Source of the DNA: Telmatactis stephensoni
Taxonomy: Eukaryota; Cnidaria; Anthozoa; Actiniaria; Isophelliidae
Direction of reading: 5' to 3'
Length of the DNA stretch: 64,000 nucleotides
Assembly: GCA_029948255.1 (NCBI GenBank)
Contig: JALIZF010001768.1
Span: forward strand, 372,001 to 436,000
Part shown: positions 11,696 to 28,111 of the stretch, piece by piece
Position numbering within the stretch: the first letter of the stretch is position 1
How the letters are laid out: every line of letters starts with the position of its first letter
Position numbers and translations under genes: made by a program
The notes under the pieces: generated by a model
The model's input: only the letters and a program-made list of their open reading frames with translations
Told to the model about the DNA's origin: nothing
Database searches by the model: none

Positions 11696-11963
11696 TGTGA
11701 TGACGTGTATAAAATTGCAACTAAAGATCATGCTGTTAGAGCAGTTTTTGTCTAGCTGTGGAAAATTCACGACACGCGAGTACTGTTCCCATTTCAGTCT
11801 TAGCACATTTCTAATTCTTCTTGTGTTTCTTCTATCTTTAGCATACAAAAATATTCTGAGGATCGCCCGCTATAAGTACGACGATCTCTTTCATTTTCTC
11901 GTCATTATTACGATCGTAATTATGATCGAGATTCGCAAAACACTGTGAATTTCTTTCTTTCAG

Positions 11964-12139
11964 ACCAGTTTTGGTACAATTTGCCAACAGCATCATTCAA
12001 TCAGAAACACTTTCACGATTGTTTAGTTGATTGCATCACCCTATCTCTTCCTGACTCGTTTAGTAGAGATGAATACAGGCAAAGGCGAAGTGAAAGCAAT
12101 CGTGTTGACGAAGAACGCATAACATATAACATGGAGTAA
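11964..12139 (+). CDS. Possible orphan terminal exon, about 58 codons
   Basis: After a strong acceptor (TTTCTTTCTTTCAG ending at 11963) a phase-1 frame runs to a TAA at 12137-12139. Its end is charged and looks like coding sequence (LPDSFSRDEYRQRRSES), resembling a cytoplasmic tail. No upstream exon was identified: a preceding open frame (11697-11948) is hydrophobic and may or may not belong to it. It sits between the foldback element and a MITE-rich block, so it may be a relic. No family recognised. Confidence 0.25.
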
Positions 12140-12237
12140 AAACATATCCCTTTTAGTTTATTTTGTGCTTACATTTAAAATTATATGTTCAACGCTCAAC
12201 TAGGTACAAACATTCCACGAGCCTTGAACAATGAATA

Positions 12238-12542
12238 TTCAAGATGTCATAATTAATGAAAAGTTCTTTTGTTTTCACTGGACAAGACGTCGATAATGTT
12301 TGTTATCGCAAAAACAAGGTCTACTGGTGACAATATAGCAGATTTCGTATGAGTGTGAAACGGACCACGCCGTGTCAGTGCCGTGTTGTCTGTAGTCCTG
12401 TCATAGCCGTATATATCTGACCGTATCGTACCGTATCTGACCGTATCGTACCGTATCTGACCGTATCTGACCTATGGTACCGTATCTGACCGTATCGTAC
12501 CGTGACTGTGCCGTTTTTACAGTCATAAGAAATCTACTGTAT
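12238..12542 (+). mobile_element. MITE with internal CCGTAT/CTGACCGTATCGTA tandem repeats
   Basis: The core element is 12336-12542. The left end AGCAGATTTCGTATGAGTGT is mirrored by TCATAAGAAATCTACTGT at the right, and inside lies an array of ACCGTATCTGACCGTATCGT units (12410-12505). The 100 bp to the left (12238-12335) is shared with 17085-17120 plus 17417-17456, so a larger unit was probably copied. Family members are at 17457, 21111, 34826 and 46281. Confidence 0.7.
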
Positions 12543-12835
12543 CAGAAAGGCCACAAAATCCTGCCTCAGCTGATTTAATTCTAAAAAATAGATTTATCTT
12601 CGATCAACTACACATGCCAGTTTGAAGGATTTGTGACCATAGTGATGGCAATCAAATAGATACTATTATCCATTTTATCCAGTATACACCTTTGGTCGTT
12701 CTTCATTCTTATCCTTTGGAGTTTTGTTTGTTTGTTTCTTTTTTTTCTCATTGGTTAGTCATTCAATGTAGTTCCTTTCTTTTTCGCTTTCTGTATTTTT
12801 CCTCCTTTCGTTCATTCATTCATATATTTATTCAT

Positions 12836-12863
12836 TCTTTCTTTCTTTGCTTTGCTTTGCTTT

Positions 12864-12899
<36 letters not shown>
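12836..12899 (+). repeat. Pyrimidine microsatellite (TTTC)n (TTTGC)n (TC)n
   Basis: Consecutive TTTC, TTTGC and TC repeats end in an uninterrupted TC run, immediately before a MITE at 12917. Confidence 0.9.
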
Positions 12900-12902
<3 letters not shown>

Positions 12903-12916
12903 TTTTCTTTCAGTTA

Positions 12917-13166
12917 TATATCTAATTCAATCAACATTGTTGCTGTAAAAAGCCTAAAGCTTTGAGAGTGGAATTATGAAAAATTGTTATCACCGTGACA
13001 TCATTACAATAAAAAAACTCACTGTATCCTTGCAAATTCTTCAACTTGGACACATATTCCTTAATTTCTCAGATAGCCTACAGCGAAGTTTGTTAGTACA
13101 CAAAAGATATTTGAAAGGCTCTAATCAGCTTTTTTTTCAGCGACAACGTTAATTGAAATAGCTATA
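12917..13166 (+). mobile_element. MITE, TATAGCTAATTCAATTAACG family, copy 1
   Basis: A 250 bp element with imperfect terminal repeats: TATATCTAATTCAATCAACA at the left and the mirror AACGTTAATTGAAATAGCTA at the right. The interior (TATCACCGTGACATCATTAC, ACTTGGACACATATTCCTTA) is nearly identical to copies at 41009-41226 and, inverted, 49123-49391. Confidence 0.85.
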
Positions 13167-13473
13167 TTCACAATAGACACCATACTGATAGTTTTCATAT
13201 TGTAATGCAAATTAACCAAGAGGGGGTAAACGGAGCAAGAGATCATTTTCAAAAGATCGACTTGTCCTATAGAAATTTTACTTTTATGCCAAATATCGTT
13301 TTATACTATCTAAATCAAAATCATATCGATAAAGCAACTGAAATCCACTGACTTGTAGTTTGTTTGTTTTTTGTGCCCACTCAAGCACACGACTAATCTG
13401 CATTACAATGTGAAATCCATCATGGCGTCTATAGTGAATGAAAGCTTTTGAACCGCGTTACGTACATCTCATT

Positions 13474-13622
13474 GGGAGAACCTACGTAGCACGCAGTTGA
13501 TGTAATACATTCATAAAAAATATAATGAATAACACATAAAACAATAGATCGATAGAACGACAATAGAATACATTAGATTTTATGAATATATTACATCAAC
13601 TGAGTACTATGTAGGTTTTCCC
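13474..13622. mobile_element. Short MITE immediately upstream of the secreted-protein promoter
   Basis: Inverted ends GGGAGAACCTACGTAGCACG and its counterpart ending GTACTATGTAGGTTTTCCC enclose an AT-rich core. GTTGATGTAATACATTCATA on the left mirrors TATGAATATATTACATCAAC on the right. It ends about 20 bp before a TATA-like box at 13644. Confidence 0.7.
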
Positions 13623-13643
13623 ATGATGCCACACTCTGGAGCC

Positions 13644-13680
13644 CATAAATACCATCGTTTTCTGCTCTCATTCATCAATC
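13644..13680 (+). promoter_or_regulatory. Putative TATA box and start region of the secreted-protein gene
   Basis: CATAAATA at 13644-13651 is followed about 25-30 bp later by a pyrimidine-rich CTCATTCATC that could be an initiator, giving a short 5' UTR of roughly 50 bases before the ATG at 13725. Position and spacing fit a core promoter; there is no direct proof of transcription. Confidence 0.45.
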
Positions 13681-13724
13681 GCATCAAGCTTCAATTGCAA
13701 GACAAACAAAGTTGAGTTACTACG

Positions 13725-15533
13725 ATGAAGGCTTTTATTATCATCGCTTTGGTGCTGGTAGCTGCGGTATATGCTACCCAAGGTCAGTAACACTATACTC
13801 TTGTTAACTTGCTATTAGTAAAATTAAAATTTACTATAACTAGCTAGTGCAAATATTCTAGCCCCTTCTAATCGATCGATCTACTCACTTCTTTCTTCTT
13901 TTCTCTTCTCTTCTTTAGTCTTCTCTTTTCTTTTCCTCTCTCCCTTTTCTTTCTTTTCTCCTCTTTTCTTCTCCTCTCTCCTCTTCTCTTTGCTGGTTCT
14001 AAATTTCTTTTAATATTTCTTTTAATATGCGATTCTTCATTGACTGGTTATGTGCATGGTGCAGTCTACCCTTCTCAAGTGTGGATTTCGAAAAGGAAAT
14101 AGCTTTATTGGATAAAACCGAGAGAATTCAAGACTTGAAGAAAACCAACTTGCATCATTTGACACGTTAATAAAGTCTTTATTATTATTATTTATTATTA
14201 TTATTTATTATTATTATTCATCTCGATCAACATGTTTGACTCGACAAGGGCTGAGGCCCAAAAAACCTTGATCCCCCTGTCATTCTCTGTACAGGTTGCA
14301 TTGTTATCAGCATCAACAAGTTTTGGTTTTGTTCACTTTAGGAAATGACTTAGATGGTGCTCTCACACTGAGAATTTTCCACAAAAAGAGTCTCGTGCCT
14401 AAATCAGAAATGCTCCGTTTGCTGCGAGGAGCTCATCTTCAAGATCATGGCTTCAAACTGGAAAGCGTAGACCAGCTCAAGACCATGGAAGATCAAGAAC
14501 CAAAGAAGACCAGGGTCAACTTCTATTACAAGACTGCTCCTTGTAACGAAGCAAGAGACGTAGAGAAGGAATTGGAAGCTCTTGTCAAAGGTACATATAT
14601 TAAATGAATTTGTGTTCAATTTGTGTTAAATGAATTCGAGTTCAACAACGAATGAATGAAAATCTGTATAGCCTACAATACTACAACTCTTGCTTGGTTT
14701 GAAAAAATCGGAAAGAAAAGTTAAGAATATCACACACATGCACGGCAAATAGCAAGCTAGTCTAGGCGGGGTGTGTACAAAATACAAAATATAAGTTATT
14801 TACAGTAGTCTTAGTTATCTGAATAAATGATTTAAATAACAATAAAGCAATAGCACATGTAAAAAGTAATTATAAATTAATTGAAGGAAACGAAAAACCA
14901 CGATATGCAAACGCGCATAAATATATGATTAAACATTTAGCTCCTTTGAAGTTTAGAGTTTTAGCATTTCCTGGTCTCTCTTAGGGTATCAAAAGAGCCC
15001 ATCGCTTATTATCTTGTTCTCAAATGGAAGAAATTTACTTTGCTTGAAACTTCTTTGCATTTCGCAATAGAAAAAGAAAACATTTGCCCAGCAAGTGTGT
15101 CGACCATCCAAGTTTATGTTCATCATAAAAATGTTCGTTAGCTTTTTATCGCTGGTTTCTTTTAGGGGTTAAAAATCGTCCAGCCACGCCCTTTTTTAAA
15201 AGACTCCCGAATCTTTTAGGGGTATGTTTGAAAATTTCCGACCAGCATACCCGATCCTTTCACAATGGAGTCCCTCCCGGGTTCCAGGCGGACGTTCATC
15301 TCCCCTCCGTACTGAAACAACGTTGATTTCTGTTTCCAGATGCCGTGAATTGGAACGGAATTGACCGTAAGCTGAGCCAGGACGTCAAAAGGGAAGCGTT
15401 TACCTCAGACCAAATGTGCGATACGGGGCTAGAAGTTCACTTCAGATACAAGCCACAAACATCAAAGTTTATTTTGGATGACATTACCGAGGTTCATCCG
15501 TGCATGTGCGTGCGTCTCCAAAGCCATGAATAA
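13725..15533 (+). CDS. Small secreted protein with four cysteines, function unknown
   Basis: Three exons join to 501 bp, 166 residues: 13725-13782, 14342-14590 and 15340-15533. Both introns are phase 1 with clean sites (CAAG/gtcagt, ctttag/GAAAT; AAAG/gtacat, ttccag/ATGCC). Exon 1 encodes an almost perfect signal peptide (MKAFIIIALVLVAAVYATQ), so the protein should be secreted or lumenal. The mature part of about 147 residues has four cysteines (one in exon 2, three in exon 3 as MCD and HPCMCV), enough for two disulfides. Each exon ends its conserved stretch with a similar strand-like motif (VNFYYK, VHFRYK), so the two exons may encode related halves. I do not recognise the family. AATAAA (15529-15534) overlaps the TAA stop. 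An inverted copy of exons 2-3 lies at 9063-10207. Confidence 0.85.
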
Positions 15534-15716
15534 AGTGTCATAATTAATTAATGGATATCAATGTGTAGTAGATATTCGCTTTGTCCGCGGGCAATAAATG
15601 AAATAAACTTCAGTTGTGAGGCTTTCACTAATATTAGATATATACAGGCGGGCATTTATACTTGGTCTGCATCTGACTCCTCTATAGTTGAGAAAGGGAT
15701 AAATTGGATCTTTACA
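13981..15716 (+). repeat. Right arm of the large inverted duplication
   Basis: This arm mirrors 8884-10477. The match begins in the pyrimidine-rich part of intron 1 (CTCTTCTCTTTGCTG at 13981), breaks for about 80 bp, resumes at about 14076 and ends at 15716, about 180 bp beyond the stop codon. Exon 1, the promoter and the first part of intron 1 lie outside it. Confidence 0.88.
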
Positions 15717-16155
15717 AGAGAACACAAATAAGAGAGGGAAACTTGTTCATGGGGCGCGCGCCGTGATGATTCCCATCTGTGCTATTTTTAGTAACCGGAT
15801 GCAGTTTAATGTTCGTCTTACCCTACTCACGTGCGTCATGATTTGATACTTCCGGACCCAGAAAACCGTTTAGTGCAGATTTGAGTTTTCAAAAACAGCG
15901 TTGAAAAGAAAGTTTTCTTAGTTCTGCTTTCTTCATATTATCTACCATCAAAAGTGTGTGCTTTCTGATTACAAAGCAACGATTTTGATGGAAAATAAAA
16001 GACAAAAACGTCGAGGATTTTGTTCGCTTTTTGAATGAATTTTTAGCGAAAATGCGCGCGCTACTGGCGCATCACACGTAATCGAGCGCGCTTACGCTTA
16101 TTTAAAAATTTTCGCTCATTTAGATGAGGAAAACTCGTTTCTTTCTATAATTTTT

Positions 16156-17009
16156 GTGGTTACTGGCTTGTATGCAAGCCAGTAACCATTATGTCATCGA
16201 GCGTGTAAGTAAGTGTGTAAGTGTGTAAGTGTGTAAGGTGTAAGTAATTCGGATTTCCCGAAGTCGTTCACGAAGAGAGAACGAAAACGTACGGAATTGG
16301 CTCGAAGATTACTTGACTCATTTTAATCGGTTTTCACGAAGAAAATACGAAATATTCTAAGAAATATCCACCTTTCTTAGACAGCGGTTGTTAAAATTTC
16401 ATTAGAGATTTCCTTTCGATGAAAAAATCTTAGAAGTTTTCAATAAATATGGAGTCTACGAACACACTCGGCATTGGCTTCACCGATACCGCTGACCAAA
16501 AGGTCAAGCAGACTCGTTTTTCCATGTGGCTTGTGTTGTTTGGATATATTGGTAAGTATAGACAATGTTTTATCTTTATTTTTCTCATTCAACCAGGCAC
16601 AGCTTTTATTTTTACCTGTCACTACACTACTGGGGGAAATATGTAAAAAAGATGTGAAATACACGTGGAAATTATTTTTGAATTTAATTAGTCATTTAAC
16701 AAAGAGCCAATGAGTCCATGGCCAGATGTGACTACAAAGACTGTTTTGTTTGTTCAGTAACCTCAAAACGTTTAGGAATAGAAAGTTGTGGTTTGCCTAG
16801 TTTGTCATTTTCTTATTTGTAATATATAATTTGGAGGACTTTTTGGAGCACTTTCATCATTCTCGTAGACTCCATATTGACAGAACAATTATAATTATTT
16901 TTTCCTCGAAAGCATTCTTTCTTTCTTTCCGTTTTCTATTTGTTTTTGTTGGTTTGTTTGTTTAGTTTAAATGCTTTGTTTGTTTACTTATCATTTGACC
17001 AGTAACCAC
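16156..17009 (+). mobile_element. Hairpin-headed element with (GTGTAAGT)n, 854 bp
   Basis: It begins after a T-run with GTGGTTACTGGCTTG, three bases, then the reverse complement CAAGCCAGTAACCA. A GTGTAAGT array follows (16203-16247). It ends at 17009 with CCAGTAACCAC, the reverse of the first 11 bases. An internal inverted pair lies at 16446-16461 and 16862-16880 (AATATGGAGTCTACGA and mirror). An exon-like open frame at 16449 is inside. The layout parallels the unrelated sequence at 34565. Helitron-like, helentron-derived elements are one possibility, as an inference from structure only. Confidence 0.6.
16449..16551 (+). CDS. Exon-like segment with donor site inside a mobile element
   Basis: An ATG at 16449 opens a frame of about 34 codons that ends in a near-consensus donor (ATTG/gtaagtat, 16551/16552). 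The peptide has a hydrophilic start and then a membrane-like stretch (RFSMWLVLFGYIG). This looks like a captured first exon of a membrane protein. A two-pore potassium channel N-terminus is one conceivable source, but I cannot show it. No continuing exon was found within the element. Confidence 0.3.
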
Positions 17010-17084
17010 ATGTCCTCTTAGAGGGCTTTTATTTTATGTATGTTACTAATAGGATATCCTATGGCATATTTTCAATATGTCATA

Positions 17085-17660
17085 AATAATAATAAGTTCT
17101 TTTGTTTTCACTGGACGAGATGTCAATACATACCACTTATTAGATGTTTTCTTGTGTATTACGGGCTGATATTTTACGAGTCGCGTAAAGGCTCGGCAAA
17201 ATACGAGCGATGAGTAAAATGTCAGCCCGTAATACACAAGAAAATATCTAATAAAGGATTTATTATATAACTGCTTCTTAGTTTCCTATTCTCCGATTGT
17301 TTTATGTAAAATATGGCAAACCAGTTTTCAACTATGTAATACGGCATATAATACGGCCTCATATTTGCTTAGTTCTCTCATCCTTATATGGTAAAATTAC
17401 GTCATAGTTATATAATAATGTTTGTTATCGCAAAAACAAGGTCTACTGGTGACAATATAGCAGTTTTCGTATGATTGTGAAACGGGCCACGCCGTATCAG
17501 TGCAGTGTTGTCTGTAAAAACATTCGAAATTCCTGTCATAACCGTATATATCTGACCGTATCGTACCGTATCTAACTGTATCGTACCGTACTGACCGTAT
17601 CATACCGTATCTGACCGTATTGTACCGTATCTGACCATATCGTACCGTTACTGTGCATAC
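17085..17660 (+). mobile_element. CCGTAT-repeat MITE interrupted by another palindromic insert
   Basis: Sequence shared with 12238-12542 is split here. AAGTTCTTTTGTTTTCACTG (17096) breaks off after about 17130 and resumes at 17417 with AATGTTTGTTATCGC, running into a CCGTATCTGACCGTATTGT array (17545-17650). The insert of about 290 bp contains an inverted repeat (TTAGATGTTTTCTTGTGTAT at 17140 and its mirror near 17235). Its right half recurs at 56336-56412. Confidence 0.65.
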
Positions 17661-17924
17661 GTTTTGACGGCTCTAAAAGGATTCGAAAACGTTCGTTTTC
17701 GTGTGGACTTTAAATAGTTCTTTGAGTTTACGGGGTCAAAATAGTCCAGGGAAATGGTGCAGAATTGTTCAAATTTGTGTAATAAGCATAAAATTTGGCA
17801 TACCGATAGAGGTTAATGACCTGAGTAATTCAAAAGGTGGAGCCACGCCCAGAAATCAATTACTTACATATCGATATTCTTGGAATTAATTATCTTAGAA
17901 ACAACGATAAAGAGTATCTAATGT

Positions 17925-18305
17925 TACAGTACGACTACTCCAACCAAGGCCACCCAAACAAATTTTTAGACAAATTTTCAAGGTACATTTTTGACGCTTA
18001 ACAATAGATTTGTGGCAAATTTCTACAGCGTACGATGCTTCTTGTTCAATGTCAATGTAATTCGTACACAAACAAAGCAAATTCTTTACATTTTAAGCGA
18101 ATTTTCTAAAATTTGTAGAGATTCTATTGTTTATATACTCAATCGTGATTGGATAATTTACATGAAAATTTGTTTGGGTGGCTTTGGTTGGAGTAGTCCG
18201 CCTCGCAGCCGTGTTTAGCCTCGTCACGCAACGCTCCCTCGAGCGTTGCGTGACGAGGCTAAACACGGCTGCGAGGGAGACTATGGTTGGAATAGTCACA
18301 CTGTA
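17925..18305. mobile_element. MITE (GACTACTCCAACCAAGGCCA ends) carrying a nested MITE
   Basis: The left end at 17931 (GACTACTCCAACCAAGGCCACC...) is mirrored at 18165-18199 (GGTGGCTTTGGTTGGAGTAG). The right end is split by a 90 bp element, after which TGGTTGGAATAGTCACACTG completes it. Confidence 0.65.
18194..18283. mobile_element. TAGYC-family MITE with 9-bp target duplication
   Basis: A near-perfect 90 bp palindrome from TAGTCCGCCTCGCAGCCGTG to CACGGCTGCGAGGGAGACTA. The flanks are TGGTTGGAG (18185-18193) and TGGTTGGAA (18284-18292), 8 of 9 identical. It is inserted in the end of another MITE. Confidence 0.85.
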
Positions 18306-19149
18306 ATGCAAAAGGGTGTAATTGCATTTGTTGATTTTGTGTACTAACTGCAATAGAAAAATGTTTTTTTTTGCATTACATTTAATTATGTTAAATATTA
18401 CATTTTAAGTAAATATCTATAGAGATTCTACAATATTACTTTAAAATATATTATGTACATTTTTTTCCTTCCTCCTCCATAAATTTTAAACATTAAAATT
18501 TGAAATCATATAATATCTTAATGTATATCGATAAATATAATATAATACAAACTATAAAATTAATATAATAAATAATACAAAAACTAAACACATAGCCACA
18601 ACACATCAATGCACTACATAACACGTCTATACTGACTAACACCACTGACACAAATACAGTACAAACAAAGTGACTACGCCCTGCCAGAAACTGTTTTAAT
18701 ATTTTTTGGTTTAACGCAAGAGATGATTTTTCCCATTTGTTTTCATATTTCGAAATGAAATTTTTTTCTTTGGCCACTTTGTATTCTATTCTCTTGTATT
18801 TTAAGAAATTCTTAAAAAGCAGCAGATTTGGACTTGCATTTTTCTTCTTACTTTGTATAAGTGAAGTTTATACATCAGTATGATATAATTGAGCATATTA
18901 TCATCAACACCTAAAATAATGTTTTGTTACATCCTGGTATATATACGAAATGCTACCAACCACGTCCTTATATCAAAATAGCAGCAATTTAAAAACCGTC
19001 ATTTTCACAAAAATACCAGGGGAGCTTCACAGCTGTAACTTGGCAAGGCTTTGCCACAAGTTTTAAGCAATGGTAACGTGAATGCAGGACTTACAGTTTT
19101 TAATGTATGATTACTGCTCGTTAATGAAAATAGTCTTTTAATCCGCTAT

Positions 19150-19482
19150 AACACTTTGTAGGACTGGCCCTAAGGAGGAGAAAGAGTGCCAGCTGAGCAG
19201 GCTAAACAAGGATATAACAGGTAAAGCAAGGCTTTTTTCCAACCTGGTCCTCAAATCCTGAAATAAATACACACAGATAATCGGTAAACATAAAGTGTTT
19301 AAAAATCCCAACTGGCAAGGAGGCAAACCAGTTGGCTATATTACAAGCATGGCCGAGAAACTGAATTTGAACTAATCGAAATCGGAACAAATTCAGTCTC
19401 AGCTAGTGACCAGAGCGGGAATCGAACCTGGGACCGCCAGATTGCGAGACCAACGCTCAGACCACTCGGCCATGCTGCCTCC
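19150..19482 (-). repeat. tRNA-derived SINE
   Basis: On the minus strand a tRNA-like head (19411-19482) has the A box TGGCCGAGTGG and B box GGTTCGATTCC, like Leu or Ser tRNAs. It is followed by a body including GCCAACTGGTTTGCCTCCTT. The acceptor stem is not closed and sequence continues past the head, so it is a SINE rather than a tRNA gene. Confidence 0.7.
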
Positions 19483-19675
19483 TAAACGCGAGTGGAAATT
19501 AAAAACACACCGAATAAACCTGTTTCCTTTGACTATAACATGATTTTTTTTCATTAAAATCAAGTTGTTTTTATAGTCTTTCCTTCTGTTTGCTTAATCT
19601 GTCTTTGCATGGACTGAGTTTGATTTAATAGCATTAAAAACTTCAACGATATCATATTGTCTTCCGACTAGAATT

Positions 19676-19985
19676 TCCTTCCTTTTGTCTAAACCTACTC
19701 AACTCTTCTTAATTTGTCTCAAGGCTTTATTTGACAAAGATCCTGTTGACCAATTGTTTGCTCACGACTCAGGGGGAACTTCCATATATTTTGAACGGTT
19801 ATCATCGGAGCTATCTTCAAGAGGACTAGAATGTCCTTCTTTTTGTCTAAACCTACTGATCTCTCCTTTATTTGTCTCAAGGTTGACAAAGATCATGTTG
19901 GCGAAATGTTTGCTCGCTACCCAGGGGGAACTTCCATATATTTTGAACGGGTATTACCGTCCATCTTTTAGGGGCCACAATCATG
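19676..19985 (+). repeat. Two tandem copies of a ~156 bp unit
   Basis: TTTTGTCTAAACCTACT and CAGGGGGAACTTCCATATAT each occur twice, about 156-165 bp apart. An open frame across both is not conserved between copies and is not treated as a gene. Confidence 0.7.
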
Positions 19986-20094
19986 AGATATGGTATCTGC
20001 TCGGTCAGAGTCTGGTATTTTTTACAGAAATCGGTAACAGATGAGATTTTGTATGTTGTATTGGTACCTTTTAGGGGTGAAAATTAAAATTCCC

Positions 20095-20239
20095 TAGCCT
20101 CCTCCGCAGACAATTAATTCCTTGGGCTTCCTGTGCTCTTAGAAAGCTAAGAGAAACCGGCTCTCCTCAGTCCTCCTCTTCTTTTATACTTTTTATACAC
20201 AGGAAGCCCAGAACATTGAGATGCCTGCGGAGGAGGCTA
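20095..20239. mobile_element. TAGYC-family MITE
   Basis: The ends TAGCCTCCTCCGCAG and CTGCGGAGGAGGCTA are perfect mirrors, with GGGCTTCCTGTG inside also mirrored. The flanks AAAATTCCC and AACATCCCC agree at 7 of 9 positions. Confidence 0.8.
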
Positions 20240-20504
20240 AACATCCCCGGCAAAAATATATTGGAACAGAGGCCTCGGATTTCCATACTACTTTTATTCT
20301 GGCGAAGCATTGTTATAAAAAACATAATATAGAATCGAAATGAATGTGCCAGCTACCTGAGAACTAACTATTATAGATTTCCATGTTTTAATCAGCGATG
20401 TAGGAGGTATACTATAAACATCACAATTTCTACCTTTCTGCACATCAGGCCATCAGCTTACTTATTTCGTAACAAACGAATAAAATCAATAAGCGACATA
20501 ATAC

Positions 20505-20572
20505 CTTCATCTTGTTAGCCCGAGTAAATGTTACCGGTAACATTTACTCGGGCTAACAAGATGAACTCCATT
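20505..20572. repeat. Short near-perfect palindrome
   Basis: TCATCTTGTTAGCCCGAGTAAATGTTACC is followed directly by its reverse complement, forming a hairpin of about 29 bp arms. No duplication of flanks was identified. Confidence 0.7.
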
Positions 20573-20688
20573 GACTCTGCTCAAAAACGATTTAATGAAC
20601 CATAAAGGCCTGAAACCAAATTGGCAAAGTGAAAAATTAATGTTGGCTTGGTGCCATACACCAACATTTATTTAGGCCTCCGTTTCTC

Positions 20689-20785
20689 TAGTCTCTACGC
20701 ACTCGCCGTTAGGCACACGCCGTTAGGGTCACGCAACGACTGTTGTGTTGCGTGACGACCCTTATTGCGCCTGCGTAGCAGACTG
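20689..20785. mobile_element. TAGYC-family MITE with 9-bp target duplication
   Basis: Ends TAGTCTCTACGCA and TGCGTAGCAGACTG, with CACGCAAC/GTTGCGTG at the core. Flanks CCGTTTCTC and CCGTTTCTG match at 8 of 9 positions. Confidence 0.75.
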
Positions 20786-21110
20786 CCGTTTCTGAAGGAA
20801 CTGATTCCATGATTCTGTCTATTTCTGGTATATTTCCTAAGTAAATTTCAATATTATTCTAAAGTAGCTGTACATATATAATAATTACATTTTGGCATTT
20901 TAAAGCGCTATGAAGTAGAAATGAAATACTAGCTATAAAATGAATGACAAGTTGTTATAAATAATTGTTGTAAATACATGACCGTATGTGTATAATAAGT
21001 AGTTTTTAGCCGAAAACGGTTACAGTATGATTTTCGAATGTTTTTATAGAGATCTTGGCGCGGCGTGGCTCGTACAAAAAGTTCTCGCTCTATCTTGCAT
21101 TGATGATCAT

Positions 21111-21234
21111 AGAGCAGATTTCGTATGACTGTGAAAACGGCAGAAATTTCGAATGTTTTTATAGAGATCACGGCACTGACACGGTTACGGCACGGCGTGG
21201 TCCGTTTCACACTCATGCGAAATCTGCCGCTCTA
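21111..21234. mobile_element. CCGTAT-family MITE, short copy
   Basis: The left end AGAGCAGATTTCGTATGACT is mirrored by TCATGCGAAATCTGCCGCTCT. The interior has CACGGCACTGACACGGTTAC motifs but no long array. A related fragment sits directly upstream (20990-21110). Confidence 0.75.
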
Positions 21235-21439
21235 TAGACGCACACGTCTCAATAGATTTATAGATCGTTTACATTGCCACATTTTCAGCTATCGAAAAAC
21301 AAGCTTTTGACGATGCTGAGGTTTCGAAAACGAAGTACCAGAAAGACACCAACATGTAATTCTACATTATCTCTAGACATATGTCAAAATTTTTCACCAA
21401 ACTGATCTATAGCAAAGTAATCATCAGCAAAAAGATTGG

Positions 21440-28111
<6,672 letters not shown>

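Noticed and set aside
19685..20044. 119-codon open frame
   Set aside because: It spans a tandem duplication whose two copies are read in different frames; no domain and no splice context.
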